Assembly: GCF_001423525.1 (NCBI RefSeq)
Contig: NZ_LMOI01000018.1
Coordinates: forward strand, 383,435-447,434
Direction of reading: 5' to 3'
Source: Arthrobacter sp. Leaf137
GTDB taxonomy: Bacteria; Actinomycetota; Actinomycetes; Actinomycetales; Micrococcaceae
DNA length: 64,000 nucleotides
The notes below the pieces were generated by a model. That model had not been told where the DNA came from. It saw only the letters and a program-made list of their open reading frames with translations, and searched no databases. Made by a program: the position numbers and the translations under genes. How positions within the stretch are numbered: the stretch's first letter is position 1; each line of letters opens with the position of its first letter. Of the stretch, positions 19,928-28,053 are shown one piece after another.

Positions 19928-22098
19928 TTCGTTTCCTCCTGCATGTCGAAATCGGATTCCCAATTGTCTTTAGCCACCTGGTCCTCGACCAGGACGGTGT
20001 TTCCGGGTGCTGCACGGTTCAGGTGCAGGAATTCAAGGTGCTGCTCGTAGTGGTCCAGGACATCGGTGATGACCTGCTCGCGGGTGTATCCCATGAGGTC
20101 GTAACCGTGGCTGCCCTCCTGGGAGAACACCTCCATCCGGTAGTAACGGTCCTCCGGATCAGCGCGGCGGGTGGCGTAGCTGGGCGTCTCGTACTGGACC
20201 GGGTAGATCTGGTACTTGAACGCCCGTTCCTCCCCCATGGCCAGCTGCAGGTCGATGCTCTGGATGCCGCAGGTCTCCACCGTGGCTACGGTCAGCGACG
20301 TCTCGGCGCCCTGGGACTTGAGTTCCGCCTCGACGTCCTTCAACGCCGGCAGGGCCACGGTTTCGGCAAAGCGGGTTGTCTGCTTGCGGCCCGGGTAGCT
20401 CATGGCACGGCTTAGCCGCTGCCGCCAGGTCCGTCCGCCGCGCTGGTCCAGGGACCTTCCGGTGATGATGCCGGGCAGGCTGGCGCGGTAGCTGTCGTTG
20501 AGCGAGTTCTCCACCCGCAGCGCCTTGTAGAGCCCCAGCATGATCAGCACCAGCAGCAACGAGAGCGGCAGGCCCATGATGATGGTGGCGTTTTGCAGCG
20601 TGGGAACGCCGCCCACCGTCAGCATGGCCAGGGTCAGCAGGCCGGTGGCCACCGCCCAGAAGACGCGCATCCACTCGGGGCCGTCGGAATCGGCGTCCTT
20701 GAGGTGCGAGGTGAAGTTGGACATCACCAGGGCGCCGGAATCAGCCGAGGTCACGTAGAAGAGCAACCCGGTGAAAGTGGCGACTGCGGCGGTGACGGGT
20801 ACGGCGGGGAACTGTTCCAGCAGGCTGTAGAAGCCGCGTTCCGGGTGGCTCATGGCCGCCTCGCCGAACGCCGCGTTGCCGTTCATGATCAGGTCAAGGC
20901 TGGAGTTCCCGAAGATGGAGATCCACAGCACGATGAAGATGAAGGGCACGGTCATGGTGCCCAGGACGAACTGCCTGATGGTGCGGCCGCGGGAAATGCG
21001 GGCCAGGAACAGGCCGACGAACGGCGCCCAGGCGATCCACCAGGCCCAGAAGAACAGGGTCCAGGCGTTCATCCAGTCCGTGGGCCTGTCGTAGGCGAAC
21101 GTGTCCAGGGTCATGGCGGGGAACCGGCTCATGACGTCGCCGATGTTCTGGGCGATCCCGTCCAGCAGGAAGCTGGTCTTGCCGGTCACCAGGACGAAGA
21201 GCATCAGGGCAACGGCCAGGATCACGTTGAGTTCGGAAAGCCGCCGGATCCCCTTCTCGACGCCGGAAACCACGGACACGGTGGCCATCACCACGGACAG
21301 GACGATCAGGCCGATCTGCACGGCCAGGTTCTCGGGAATGCCGAACATGAAGTTCAGCCCGTAGTTGAGCTGGACGACGCCGATGCCCAGTGAGGTGGCG
21401 ATCCCGAAGATGGTGCCAAGGAGCGCCGCGATGTCCACCGCGTGCCCCACCGGCCCCTCGATCTTCTTGCCGAAGATGGGGTAAAGGGCCGAGCGGATGC
21501 TCAGCGGCAGGTTGTGCCGGTAGGAGAAGTAGCCCAGCGCGAGCCCCATGAGGGCGTACAGCGCCCAGCCGGTGATGCCGTAGTGGAACAGCGTCCACAC
21601 CAGGGCCTGGCGGGCGGCCTCCGCGGTTCCTCCCTCGCCCTGCGGCGGGGCCAGGTACTGGCTTACCGGTTCGGAGACGGAGAAGAACATCAGGTCGATG
21701 CCGATGCCGGCGGCAAAGAGCATGGCCGCCCAGGTGAACATGCCGAACTGTGGTTTGGAGTGGTCCGGCCCGAGCTTGGTCTTTCCCACCCGGGACAGGG
21801 CGGCCACCAGGACGAAAATGACCACGGCGGTGACGATCATGAAGTAGTACCAGCCCATATTGGTGGACACCCAGCCCACCATGGCCCCGATGACCGCCTC
21901 CGCGTTGTCCTTGGCCATGATGGCCCACAGGGCAATAGCCACCACGCCGGTGGCGGAGCCCAGGAAGACTGTCTTGTTGACCCGGGATTTGGCCGCCGGG
22001 CCGGCGCTGTGGTTGGTGTTTCCGCCGTGCGCGGGCGGCTTTCGTTCTTCTTTCTCAGGACCCGTGGTGTCCACGGGCGGTACTGCATTCTGGCTCAT
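19924..22098 (-). CDS. betT: BCCT family choline/betaine transporter
   Basis: A 724-residue secondary transporter. About twelve helices span residues 45-525, with the BCCT glycine/betaine motif GIGIDLMFFSVSEPV and the signature WTLFHYGITGWALYALMG. Beyond about 540 it carries a 180-residue hydrophilic tail, as in BetT-type choline carriers where the tail senses osmotic stress. First gene of the operon; the ATG at 22098 is preceded by a GGGAT. No bet regulator gene is adjacent. Confidence 0.92.
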   Translation of the reverse strand: MSQNAVPPVDTTGPEKEERKPPAHGGNTNHSAGPAAKSRVNKTVFLGSATGVVAIALWAIMAKDNAEAVIGAMVGWVSTNMGWYYFMIVTAVVIFVLVAALSRVGKTKLGPDHSKPQFGMFTWAAMLFAAGIGIDLMFFSVSEPVSQYLAPPQGEGGTAEAARQALVWTLFHYGITGWALYALMGLALGYFSYRHNLPLSIRSALYPIFGKKIEGPVGHAVDIAALLGTIFGIATSLGIGVVQLNYGLNFMFGIPENLAVQIGLIVLSVVMATVSVVSGVEKGIRRLSELNVILAVALMLFVLVTGKTSFLLDGIAQNIGDVMSRFPAMTLDTFAYDRPTDWMNAWTLFFWAWWIAWAPFVGLFLARISRGRTIRQFVLGTMTVPFIFIVLWISIFGNSSLDLIMNGNAAFGEAAMSHPERGFYSLLEQFPAVPVTAAVATFTGLLFYVTSADSGALVMSNFTSHLKDADSDGPEWMRVFWAVATGLLTLAMLTVGGVPTLQNATIIMGLPLSLLLVLIMLGLYKALRVENSLNDSYRASLPGIITGRSLDQRGGRTWRQRLSRAMSYPGRKQTTRFAETVALPALKDVEAELKSQGAETSLTVATVETCGIQSIDLQLAMGEERAFKYQIYPVQYETPSYATRRADPEDRYYRMEVFSQEGSHGYDLMGYTREQVITDVLDHYEQHLEFLHLNRAAPGNTVLVEDQVAKDNWESDFDMQEETK

Positions 22099-22395
22099 CA
22101 GATCCCGTTCCAGTTTTGAGGCTGCGGTCCAGACGCCGGGCGTACGGTGCCGCTGAGGGCACACCGAATGAAGATCAGGCCGGGCGTCGCATTGAGTCTG
22201 GCTTGGCTTTCGACGCTATCAACGGGTGCCCGGAAGGGCAGACTTTTATGAATCCGGTCACGGCTGGCCGTGATGCGGCCAACGGCCGAAATTGCGCGGA
22301 TGCACCCGGGTTCGCAAGGAAGAAAGCGGTCCCCGCGCTGGATGCAGCAGTAAGGTTGGCTGGATCGGCCCTACTCCCACAAGCCAAGGAGCACC
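22099..22395. other. 297-bp intergenic region between betT and ABM gene
   Basis: Divergent promoter region. No ORF of convincing codon use and no clear operator was found. TAAGGT near 22350 could be the -10 for the downstream plus-strand gene. Confidence 0.4.
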
Positions 22396-22698
22396 ATGCC
22401 CGCCATTGTCCACTTTGAGGTCCGGATCGATCCCGCACGCCGGGACGAGGCCGCGAAGTATCTGGCCGAAACACTCACCGCCACCCGCGCCTGGCCGGGC
22501 AACCAGGGCATCGAGGCGCTGGTGGACGACGCCGATCCCTGCCATATCCTGGTGGTGGAAACCTGGGCCACCCCGCAGGACCACGACGACTACGCAGCCT
22601 GGCGCACTACCCCGGAGGGCAAGAGCTCCCTGGGCGAGATCCTGGCCGCGCCGCCGTCCAAGCAGGTCTACTCGGAAACCCTGCCGCTGGGGCTGTAG
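22396..22698 (+). CDS. Antibiotic biosynthesis monooxygenase (ABM) domain protein
   Basis: A 100-residue single ABM fold (PF03992-like): VHFEVRIDPARRDEAAKYLAE, then NQGIEALVDDADPCHILVVETW and the DHDDYAAWR helix. Such dimeric proteins include quinol and haem monooxygenases, but the substrate is not predictable. AAGGAG precedes the ATG. Confidence 0.8.
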   Translation: MPAIVHFEVRIDPARRDEAAKYLAETLTATRAWPGNQGIEALVDDADPCHILVVETWATPQDHDDYAAWRTTPEGKSSLGEILAAPPSKQVYSETLPLGL

Positions 22699-22702
22699 CG
22701 CC

Positions 22703-22737
22703 TGCAGGACTGCTGCTGGCCCGGCAGCAGTCCTGCA
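22703..22737. terminator. Strong hairpin after the ABM gene
   Basis: TGCAGGACTGCTGC pairs perfectly with GCAGCAGTCCTGCA across a seven-base loop, 5 bases after the stop codon. No T tract follows. Confidence 0.6.
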
Positions 22738-22776
22738 AGGCAGCACGGATGCCGGAGACCCGGCACCCGGCGTCCC

Positions 22777-22782
22777 TAGACT
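22777..22782 (+). promoter_or_regulatory. Leaderless -10 element (MBL hydrolase)
   Basis: TAGACT, seven bases, then ATG at 22790. Confidence 0.55.
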
Positions 22783-22789
22783 GAAGCCT

Positions 22790-23440
22790 ATGGACTCACT
22801 TCTGTACGACCTGCCGGCACTGACCATCCGCAGCATCTCCGTCAGCGAGATGGACAACAACGTGTACCTGCTGACGGCGAAGGCAAGCGGCGCACAACTG
22901 CTGATTGACGCCGCCGACGACCTCCCGGCCATCCGGCAACTGATAGCGGACGGCGCTGCGGACACCAAGGCCGGGCCGCGCCTCGCCCTCATCGCCACCA
23001 CGCACCAGCACTGGGACCACGTGAGGGCGCTGAAGGAACTCGTGGAAGCTACGGGGGCGCGCACCGCCGCGGGAACGGACGACGCCGAGGCGCTGCCCGT
23101 TCCGGTGGATGTCCGCCTCAGCCACGGCGACGTGGGTAACTTCGACGGGTTCAACGTGACGGCAGTGCACCTGCGCGGCCACACCCCGGGCTCGATCGCG
23201 TTTGTCTACGAGGACCCTGAAGGGCCGGCGCACATCTTCTCCGGCGACTCACTGTTCCCGGGCGGCGTGGGCAACACCCAGAAGGACCCGGAACGGTTCG
23301 CCCAACTCCTGAGCGACGTGGCGGAGCGGCTGTTCAACGCCTACCCGGACACCGCCGTCGTCCATCCCGGCCATGGCAAGCCCACCACCCTGGGCGCCGA
23401 ACGGCCGCACCTGGAGGAATGGCGCGCCCGCGGCTGGTAA
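22790..23440 (+). CDS. Metallo-beta-lactamase-fold hydrolase
   Basis: A 216-residue MBL enzyme. The metal motif THQHWDH (HxHxDH) is near residue 66, then His in LRGHTPGS, Asp in IFSGDSLFPGG and His in VVHPGHGKPT. The sequence resembles glyoxalase II and related thioester hydrolases; the exact substrate is unknown. Convergent with the DEAD-box helicase, with repeat R1 copy 2 just downstream. Confidence 0.85.
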   Translation: MDSLLYDLPALTIRSISVSEMDNNVYLLTAKASGAQLLIDAADDLPAIRQLIADGAADTKAGPRLALIATTHQHWDHVRALKELVEATGARTAAGTDDAEALPVPVDVRLSHGDVGNFDGFNVTAVHLRGHTPGSIAFVYEDPEGPAHIFSGDSLFPGGVGNTQKDPERFAQLLSDVAERLFNAYPDTAVVHPGHGKPTTLGAERPHLEEWRARGW

Positions 23441-23450
23441 CCCTTAAACG

Positions 23451-23512
23451 CATTGAGTGCTCCGTAACTGCCCTTATGAACGTTCTAAAGGGCAGTTACG
23501 GAGCACTCAATG
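23451..23512. repeat. Palindromic repeat family R1, copy 2 (probable bidirectional terminator)
   Basis: The first 25 bases are an exact inverted copy of the last 25 (CATTGAGTGCTCC... to ...GGAGCACTCAATG), with a short extra stem at the tip. It shares the GAGTGCTCCGTAACTGCC core with copy 1 at 767-824 and also lies between convergent genes. Confidence 0.88.
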
Positions 23513-23637
23513 GTGATAAACAGGGGCCACGACCGCCGGGTTCCCTGACCGTGGATCCGCTCCGGCGAGGGACCCGCCCGGGCTTGCGAGGGCAGGGAGC
23601 CGGTGTGGCCGTGCGAGGTTAGGGAGCGGTTGGGGAC

Positions 23638-25533
23638 TTAGCGGCCGCGGCGCTCGTTCGACGCAGGCGCGGAAGCGCGGCGGGGACCGCTGCGCGCGGG
23701 ACGGCCGGAACCGTTGCCCGAGCCGCCGTTGCCGGCGCTGTACGAGCCACCCGAGGTGCCACCGGTGTTGGAGGACCAGACTGCCTTGGAACCGCCGCTG
23801 GCTGCTCCGGCGGAACGCTGGCCACGGCCACCGGACGCACCGGCTGCAGCACGCTGGCCGGTTGCCGGACGTCCGCTGCGCTGCCCGCCGCCCGAAGCGG
23901 GACGGCCGGATCCGCCGCGGGGTGCCTCGCTGCGGGTAATGCGTGAATCGGTGCGGCCCTCCGAAGAGCGTCCGTCCGAACCGCGGCCGGACGCTGCGCG
24001 GCCGCCTGCTGCGGGGACGTCGTTGCGGTGGGTGCTGGCGGTGCCACGGCCGCGGGCATTGCGCCGGGCAGCTGCTGCCGCCACGGAGCGGTCCTCGTTC
24101 TGCTCCCGCACGGCGTCGACGGCGGCGCGGGCCTCGGTGCGGCCTTCGAAGGCAGCAGCGCGGCGCTGGGCACGCGGGACGTCGGTGCGGGCGGGTTCGG
24201 CGGAGACCTTGCCCCGGCCGCCACGGCCGCCACGGCCACCGGCCGACGGAGACGCCTGGCGGCGGGCGCGCTTGCGCTCAGCGTTGGCGCCGGTGGAGGT
24301 TCCGCCGCCCTGCTGCGCAGCCTTCTTGGCCAGCAGCGCAGCGCGGGTACGCGGATCGATCTTGTCAGCCATTTCGCCCACCAGTTCGGCGACCAGCGGG
24401 GAGTTCGCGGTGACGCGCTCGAAGCTGACCTCCACGCCGGCAGCCTTCATCAGCTTCTTCACGTCGGACTGCTGTTCCGGCAGGGTCAGCGTGACAACGG
24501 TGCCGTCGGAACCGGCGCGGGCGGTACGGCCAGAGCGGTGCAGGTACGCCTTGTGCTCGGTGGGCGGGTCAACGTGGATGACCAGTTCGACGTCGTCCAC
24601 GTGCACACCGCGGGCGGCGACGTCGGTGGCCACCAGGACACGGACGTCACCGTTGGAGAATTCGGCCAGGTTGCGGTCACGGGCGTTCTGCGAGAGGTTG
24701 CCGTGCAGGTCGACGGCGGGGATCCCGGCATCGGTGAGGGTCTTGGCCAGCTTGCGGGCGTGGTGCTTGGTCCGCATGAACAGGACGCGGCGGCCGGCGC
24801 CGGAGGCGAGCTCCACGATCAGCTGCTTCTTGACGGTCTGGTCGTTGACCACCAGCACGTGGTGTTCCATGGTGGTCACCGCGGCCTGCGGATCATCCAC
24901 GGAGTGGGTCAGCGGGTTGGACAGGTAGCGCTGGACGATCTTGTCCACGCCGTTGTCCAGGGTGGCGGAGAAGAGCAGGCGCTGGCCCTGGCTGGGGGTC
25001 ATGTCCATGAGCTTCTTGACCACGGGCAGGAAGCCGAGGTCCGCCATGTGGTCTGCCTCGTCGAGGACGGTGATTTCCACGGCTTCGAGGGTGAGGATGC
25101 GCTGGCGGATCAGGTCCTCCAGGCGGCCGGGGCAGGCGATGACGATGTCGACGCCGGCGCGCAGCGCCTTCTCCTGGCGGGCCTGGGAGATGCCGCCGTA
25201 GATCACGGTGGTGTTCAGGCCGGCGGCCTTGGCCAGCGGCTCGATGGTGGCGTTGATCTGGGTGGCCAGCTCACGGGTAGGTGCCAGCACCAGGCCCATG
25301 GGGCGGCCGGGCTTGCGGAAGTGCTTGGCTTCCCGCTCAGCGAGTCTTGCTACAAGCGGGATAGCGAAAGCGATGGTTTTACCGGAGCCGGTCCGGCCGC
25401 GGCCCAGGACGTCACGTCCGGAGAGGGTATCCGGAAGGGTCTTGACCTGGATAGGGAACGGCTCAACAATTCCCTGTGCGGTAAGGGTGTCTGCAAGCGC
25501 CTTGGGAGTTCCGAGGGCAGCGAAAGTAGTCAT
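23638..25533 (-). CDS. DEAD-box RNA helicase with RGG-rich tail
   Basis: A 631-residue ATP-dependent RNA helicase of the RhlE/DeaD group. The Q-motif region PFPIQVKTLP is near residue 27, Walker A GRTGSGKT, PTRELA, DEAD in VLDEADHMADLG, SAT, and HRSGRTARAG near 345. Beyond about residue 410 the tail is 220 residues of Arg/Gly/Ser/Ala repeats, likely an RNA-binding and condensate-forming arm as in cold-adapted DEAD-box proteins. A 225-base leader with a terminator-like hairpin suggests attenuation. Role: ribosome assembly and RNA turnover, especially in the cold. Confidence 0.93.
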   Translation of the reverse strand: MTTFAALGTPKALADTLTAQGIVEPFPIQVKTLPDTLSGRDVLGRGRTGSGKTIAFAIPLVARLAEREAKHFRKPGRPMGLVLAPTRELATQINATIEPLAKAAGLNTTVIYGGISQARQEKALRAGVDIVIACPGRLEDLIRQRILTLEAVEITVLDEADHMADLGFLPVVKKLMDMTPSQGQRLLFSATLDNGVDKIVQRYLSNPLTHSVDDPQAAVTTMEHHVLVVNDQTVKKQLIVELASGAGRRVLFMRTKHHARKLAKTLTDAGIPAVDLHGNLSQNARDRNLAEFSNGDVRVLVATDVAARGVHVDDVELVIHVDPPTEHKAYLHRSGRTARAGSDGTVVTLTLPEQQSDVKKLMKAAGVEVSFERVTANSPLVAELVGEMADKIDPRTRAALLAKKAAQQGGGTSTGANAERKRARRQASPSAGGRGGRGGRGKVSAEPARTDVPRAQRRAAAFEGRTEARAAVDAVREQNEDRSVAAAAARRNARGRGTASTHRNDVPAAGGRAASGRGSDGRSSEGRTDSRITRSEAPRGGSGRPASGGGQRSGRPATGQRAAAGASGGRGQRSAGAASGGSKAVWSSNTGGTSGGSYSAGNGGSGNGSGRPARSGPRRASAPASNERRGR

Positions 25534-25705
25534 GTATTTATACGGTCTTTCAGGCGGTATCCAGGCGGATATCGGCCCCCGGCGCCGGTTGGACCAGGGG
25601 TTCGCCGAAGAAAAGTCAGGTGATCAACCGTTCTGCTGCATAAAGGGGCAGCCAGCCGGGACCAAATGGAACGCGTTCATCGACGCAGGATGTGCCTCTC
25701 ACATG

Positions 25706-25742
25706 AAAAAAGCCCTGTCCCTAAATGAAGGGTTACCAGGGC
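25706..25742 (-). promoter_or_regulatory. Terminator-like attenuator in the helicase leader
   Basis: On the minus strand a GCCCTG...CAGGGC hairpin with an inner CCCT/AGGG stem is followed at once by six T. It starts about 17 bases after a likely transcription start (-10 TACGAT, complement of 25766-25771) and ends about 170 bases before the helicase ATG. No other minus-strand gene lies upstream, so it can only end this leader. The rest of the 327-bp gap (25534-25860) holds nothing else I recognise. Confidence 0.6.
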
Positions 25743-25860
25743 ATCACTGCACATCAAGTTCCACCATCGTAGCATCCCTGCCCCGTCGACGTATAAGCGG
25801 CGGCCTCCGGGGCCGCTTCAGGGCGTTGCCCTGCCGGGTGGCACAAGGCAGGGTTGAGGC

Positions 25861-26652
25861 ATGAGCGAACATGCGGCGCACCACCATGAAACGCACGACG
25901 ACGGCGCCCCCACCGGCGGACACGGCACCAGCGCGGACCACCACAGTGCTGACGGCACCAGCGCGGCCCATAACGGAACTGAAGGTGCCAGGGCTGCCAT
26001 CGATCCGGCCGCGGCCTGGGACGAGCGGTACCGCACCAAGACGCAGCTCTGGAGCGGAAACCCGAACCCCCAGCTGGTCCGCGAGGCCGGCGGCCTGAAG
26101 CCGGGACATGCGCTGGAACTGGGCTGCGGCGAAGGTGCCGACGCCATCTGGCTGGCCCATCGCGGCTGGACGGTCACCGCCGTCGACGTCTCAGCGGTTG
26201 CCCTGGAACGGGCGCAGTCCCACGAAAAAGCCGTGTTCGCGCGCGAAAGCGTGCAGGCTGCAGAGGCTGTGCCGGCCAGCCGCATCACGTGGCAGCAGGC
26301 CGACCTGGAGCAGTGGCAGCCCGAGGGCGCCTTTGATTTGGTGACCTCACAGTTCCTGCACTCCGAGGAACTCGACTGGCGGCTTCCGCTCCGGACCGCA
26401 GCAGCAGCCGTCAAGCCCGGCGGGACGCTCCTGGTGGTTGGGCACAACCCGGACCGGCTGCCGCCGTGGGGCGGCGGGCACCACCACGGGGACATGTTCT
26501 ACAAGGGCGAGGACCTGGTCCGGGAACTGTCGTTGGAGGGCCCGGGCTGGCAGGTGGAAGTGCTGACCAGCCGGGAGCGCCCGGTCACGGGGCCGGAGGG
26601 CCAGCAGGCCACTATCGCTGACGTCGTGCTGCGGGCCACCCGGCTCCCCTGA
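25861..26652 (+). CDS. Class I SAM-dependent methyltransferase with His-rich N-terminus
   Basis: A 263-residue methyltransferase. The SAM motif LELGCGEGADAIWLA is near residue 83 and VTAVDVSAVALERA follows. The fold order fits the TehB/thiopurine-type group. The first 45 residues are unusual: eleven His in HHH, HHET and DHH clusters separated by Asp/Gly/Ser, likely a disordered metal-binding tail, and HHHG recurs near 209. The target of methylation is unknown. It converges on the MFS gene with a nine-base gap. Confidence 0.8.
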   Translation: MSEHAAHHHETHDDGAPTGGHGTSADHHSADGTSAAHNGTEGARAAIDPAAAWDERYRTKTQLWSGNPNPQLVREAGGLKPGHALELGCGEGADAIWLAHRGWTVTAVDVSAVALERAQSHEKAVFARESVQAAEAVPASRITWQQADLEQWQPEGAFDLVTSQFLHSEELDWRLPLRTAAAAVKPGGTLLVVGHNPDRLPPWGGGHHHGDMFYKGEDLVRELSLEGPGWQVEVLTSRERPVTGPEGQQATIADVVLRATRLP

Positions 26653-26664
26653 CCGGCAGGGTCA
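26650..26664. terminator. Small palindrome holding both stop codons
   Basis: TGACC-GGCAG-GGTCA contains the TGA stop of the methyltransferase on one strand and the TGA stop of the MFS gene on the other. Too short for a firm terminator call. Confidence 0.35.
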
Positions 26665-28047
26665 CCCCGCGCGGGAGGTGACCCGCGGTGCCACCACAGC
26701 CGCGGCGACGCCCATCAGCGCAGCGAAGGTGAAGACGCCGGCGAAGGAGGCCGCCGTCGTCGTGAACGCCGTGAAGACGATGCCCGTGGTGGCCAGAGCC
26801 AGCGCCCCGCCGAGGGAGTCGGAAATGGACATGGCCGAGGAGTTGAAGCCTTCGTTGTCCTTCGTGGACAGTGCCAGTGTCATCACGCTGAGCCGCGGAT
26901 AAAGCAGGCCCATGCCGCCGCCCGCGAAGATCCAACCCACGATGGCGACGGCCGCGGGCCAGTGCAGCGCGGTGGTGGCCAGAGCGAGGATCACCGCGCC
27001 GAGGACCATGAATGCCCCGGCGCTGACGGCGCCGGGGTTGGACAGCCGGTCGCCCAGCCGGCCCTGCACCGCCGCGGCTGCCGCCCAGGCGAGCGCGCCA
27101 CCGGTGAGGGTGAGGCCGGCGAAGGTGGGCGGGAAGCCATACTGCTCGATCAGCAGGTACGGCAGGTAGACCTCGGCGCCGAAGAACGAGGCTGAAGCGA
27201 GTCCGCGGGCCAGGATGACGCTCGGCAGCCCGCGGCGGGCGAGGAGGGTGCCGCGGGGAACCAGCGGCCGGACGGCGGCAAGGGCAAGCGCGACGGCGGC
27301 GACGGCCAGGACCGCGGTGGCAGCCGGAAAGCCCTGGATACGGACCTCGGCGGACAGGTTCAGCCCCAGCACCGCGACTGCGGCGAGCGCCGCCCAGCCC
27401 AGCCGGCCGATGGCCCAGGGCGTTGCAGCTGCCGCCGCTCCCGGCCGGTCCATCCCCTTCAGCACCGGGGCGATCATGAGCAAGGCCGGAATGACGAGGC
27501 CCACCACGCCGAGGAAGACCCAGTGCCAGCTGAAGACCTGCGCCACGATGCCGGCGGCAAACGGTCCCACGAGCGACGGGATCACCCAAGCGGCGGAGAA
27601 CGCCGCGAAGATCTTCGGGTGGAGCGTGCCAGGAAAAATCCGCGCCACCAGGACGTAGAGCGCCACTGTCAGGGCGCCGCCGCCGAGGCCCTGGACCAGC
27701 CTTCCGGCCACGAGCATCGGCATGGACGCGGCGGTGCCCGCGATCAGGAGGCCGGCCACGAACAGAGCCACAGAGGCGTAGAGGGGGACGGTGGGGCCGC
27801 GGCGGTCGGACCAGTTGCCGGCGGCCACATTGCCGATCACCCCCGCGGCCAGGGGGCCGGCGAAGGCGAGGGCGTAGAGGCTTGCACCGTCCAGTTCGCG
27901 GCTGACCAGCGGCATGATGGTGGTGACCGCCAGCGATTCGAAGGCAGCAAGGAACACCAGCGCGCAGGTCCCCACAGTGACCCACAGGTAGGGCCGCTGG
28001 AGGATGCCGGCCGTGCGCTCCGTGGCGGGGAGGGTGGAGCGGCGCAC
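26662..28047 (-). CDS. MFS transporter (DHA-type drug/proton antiporter)
   Basis: A 461-residue protein with about 14 hydrophobic segments. GNWSDRRGP at the 2-3 loop is the MFS signature, and GRLVQGLGGGALTVALYVLVARIFP in TM4-5 is like the antiporter motif C region of DHA2 exporters. It starts with GTG at 28047, six bases after the stop of another MFS gene, so the two probably share an mRNA. Substrate unknown. Confidence 0.85.
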   Translation of the reverse strand: MRRSTLPATERTAGILQRPYLWVTVGTCALVFLAAFESLAVTTIMPLVSRELDGASLYALAFAGPLAAGVIGNVAAGNWSDRRGPTVPLYASVALFVAGLLIAGTAASMPMLVAGRLVQGLGGGALTVALYVLVARIFPGTLHPKIFAAFSAAWVIPSLVGPFAAGIVAQVFSWHWVFLGVVGLVIPALLMIAPVLKGMDRPGAAAAATPWAIGRLGWAALAAVAVLGLNLSAEVRIQGFPAATAVLAVAAVALALAAVRPLVPRGTLLARRGLPSVILARGLASASFFGAEVYLPYLLIEQYGFPPTFAGLTLTGGALAWAAAAAVQGRLGDRLSNPGAVSAGAFMVLGAVILALATTALHWPAAVAIVGWIFAGGGMGLLYPRLSVMTLALSTKDNEGFNSSAMSISDSLGGALALATTGIVFTAFTTTAASFAGVFTFAALMGVAAAVVAPRVTSRAG

Positions 28048-28053
28048 TGTCCC

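Noticed and set aside
25745..25760. Tiny frame ATG-CCC-TGG-TAA in the helicase leader as a leader peptide
   Set aside because: Only three codons, not rich in one amino acid, and expected by chance.
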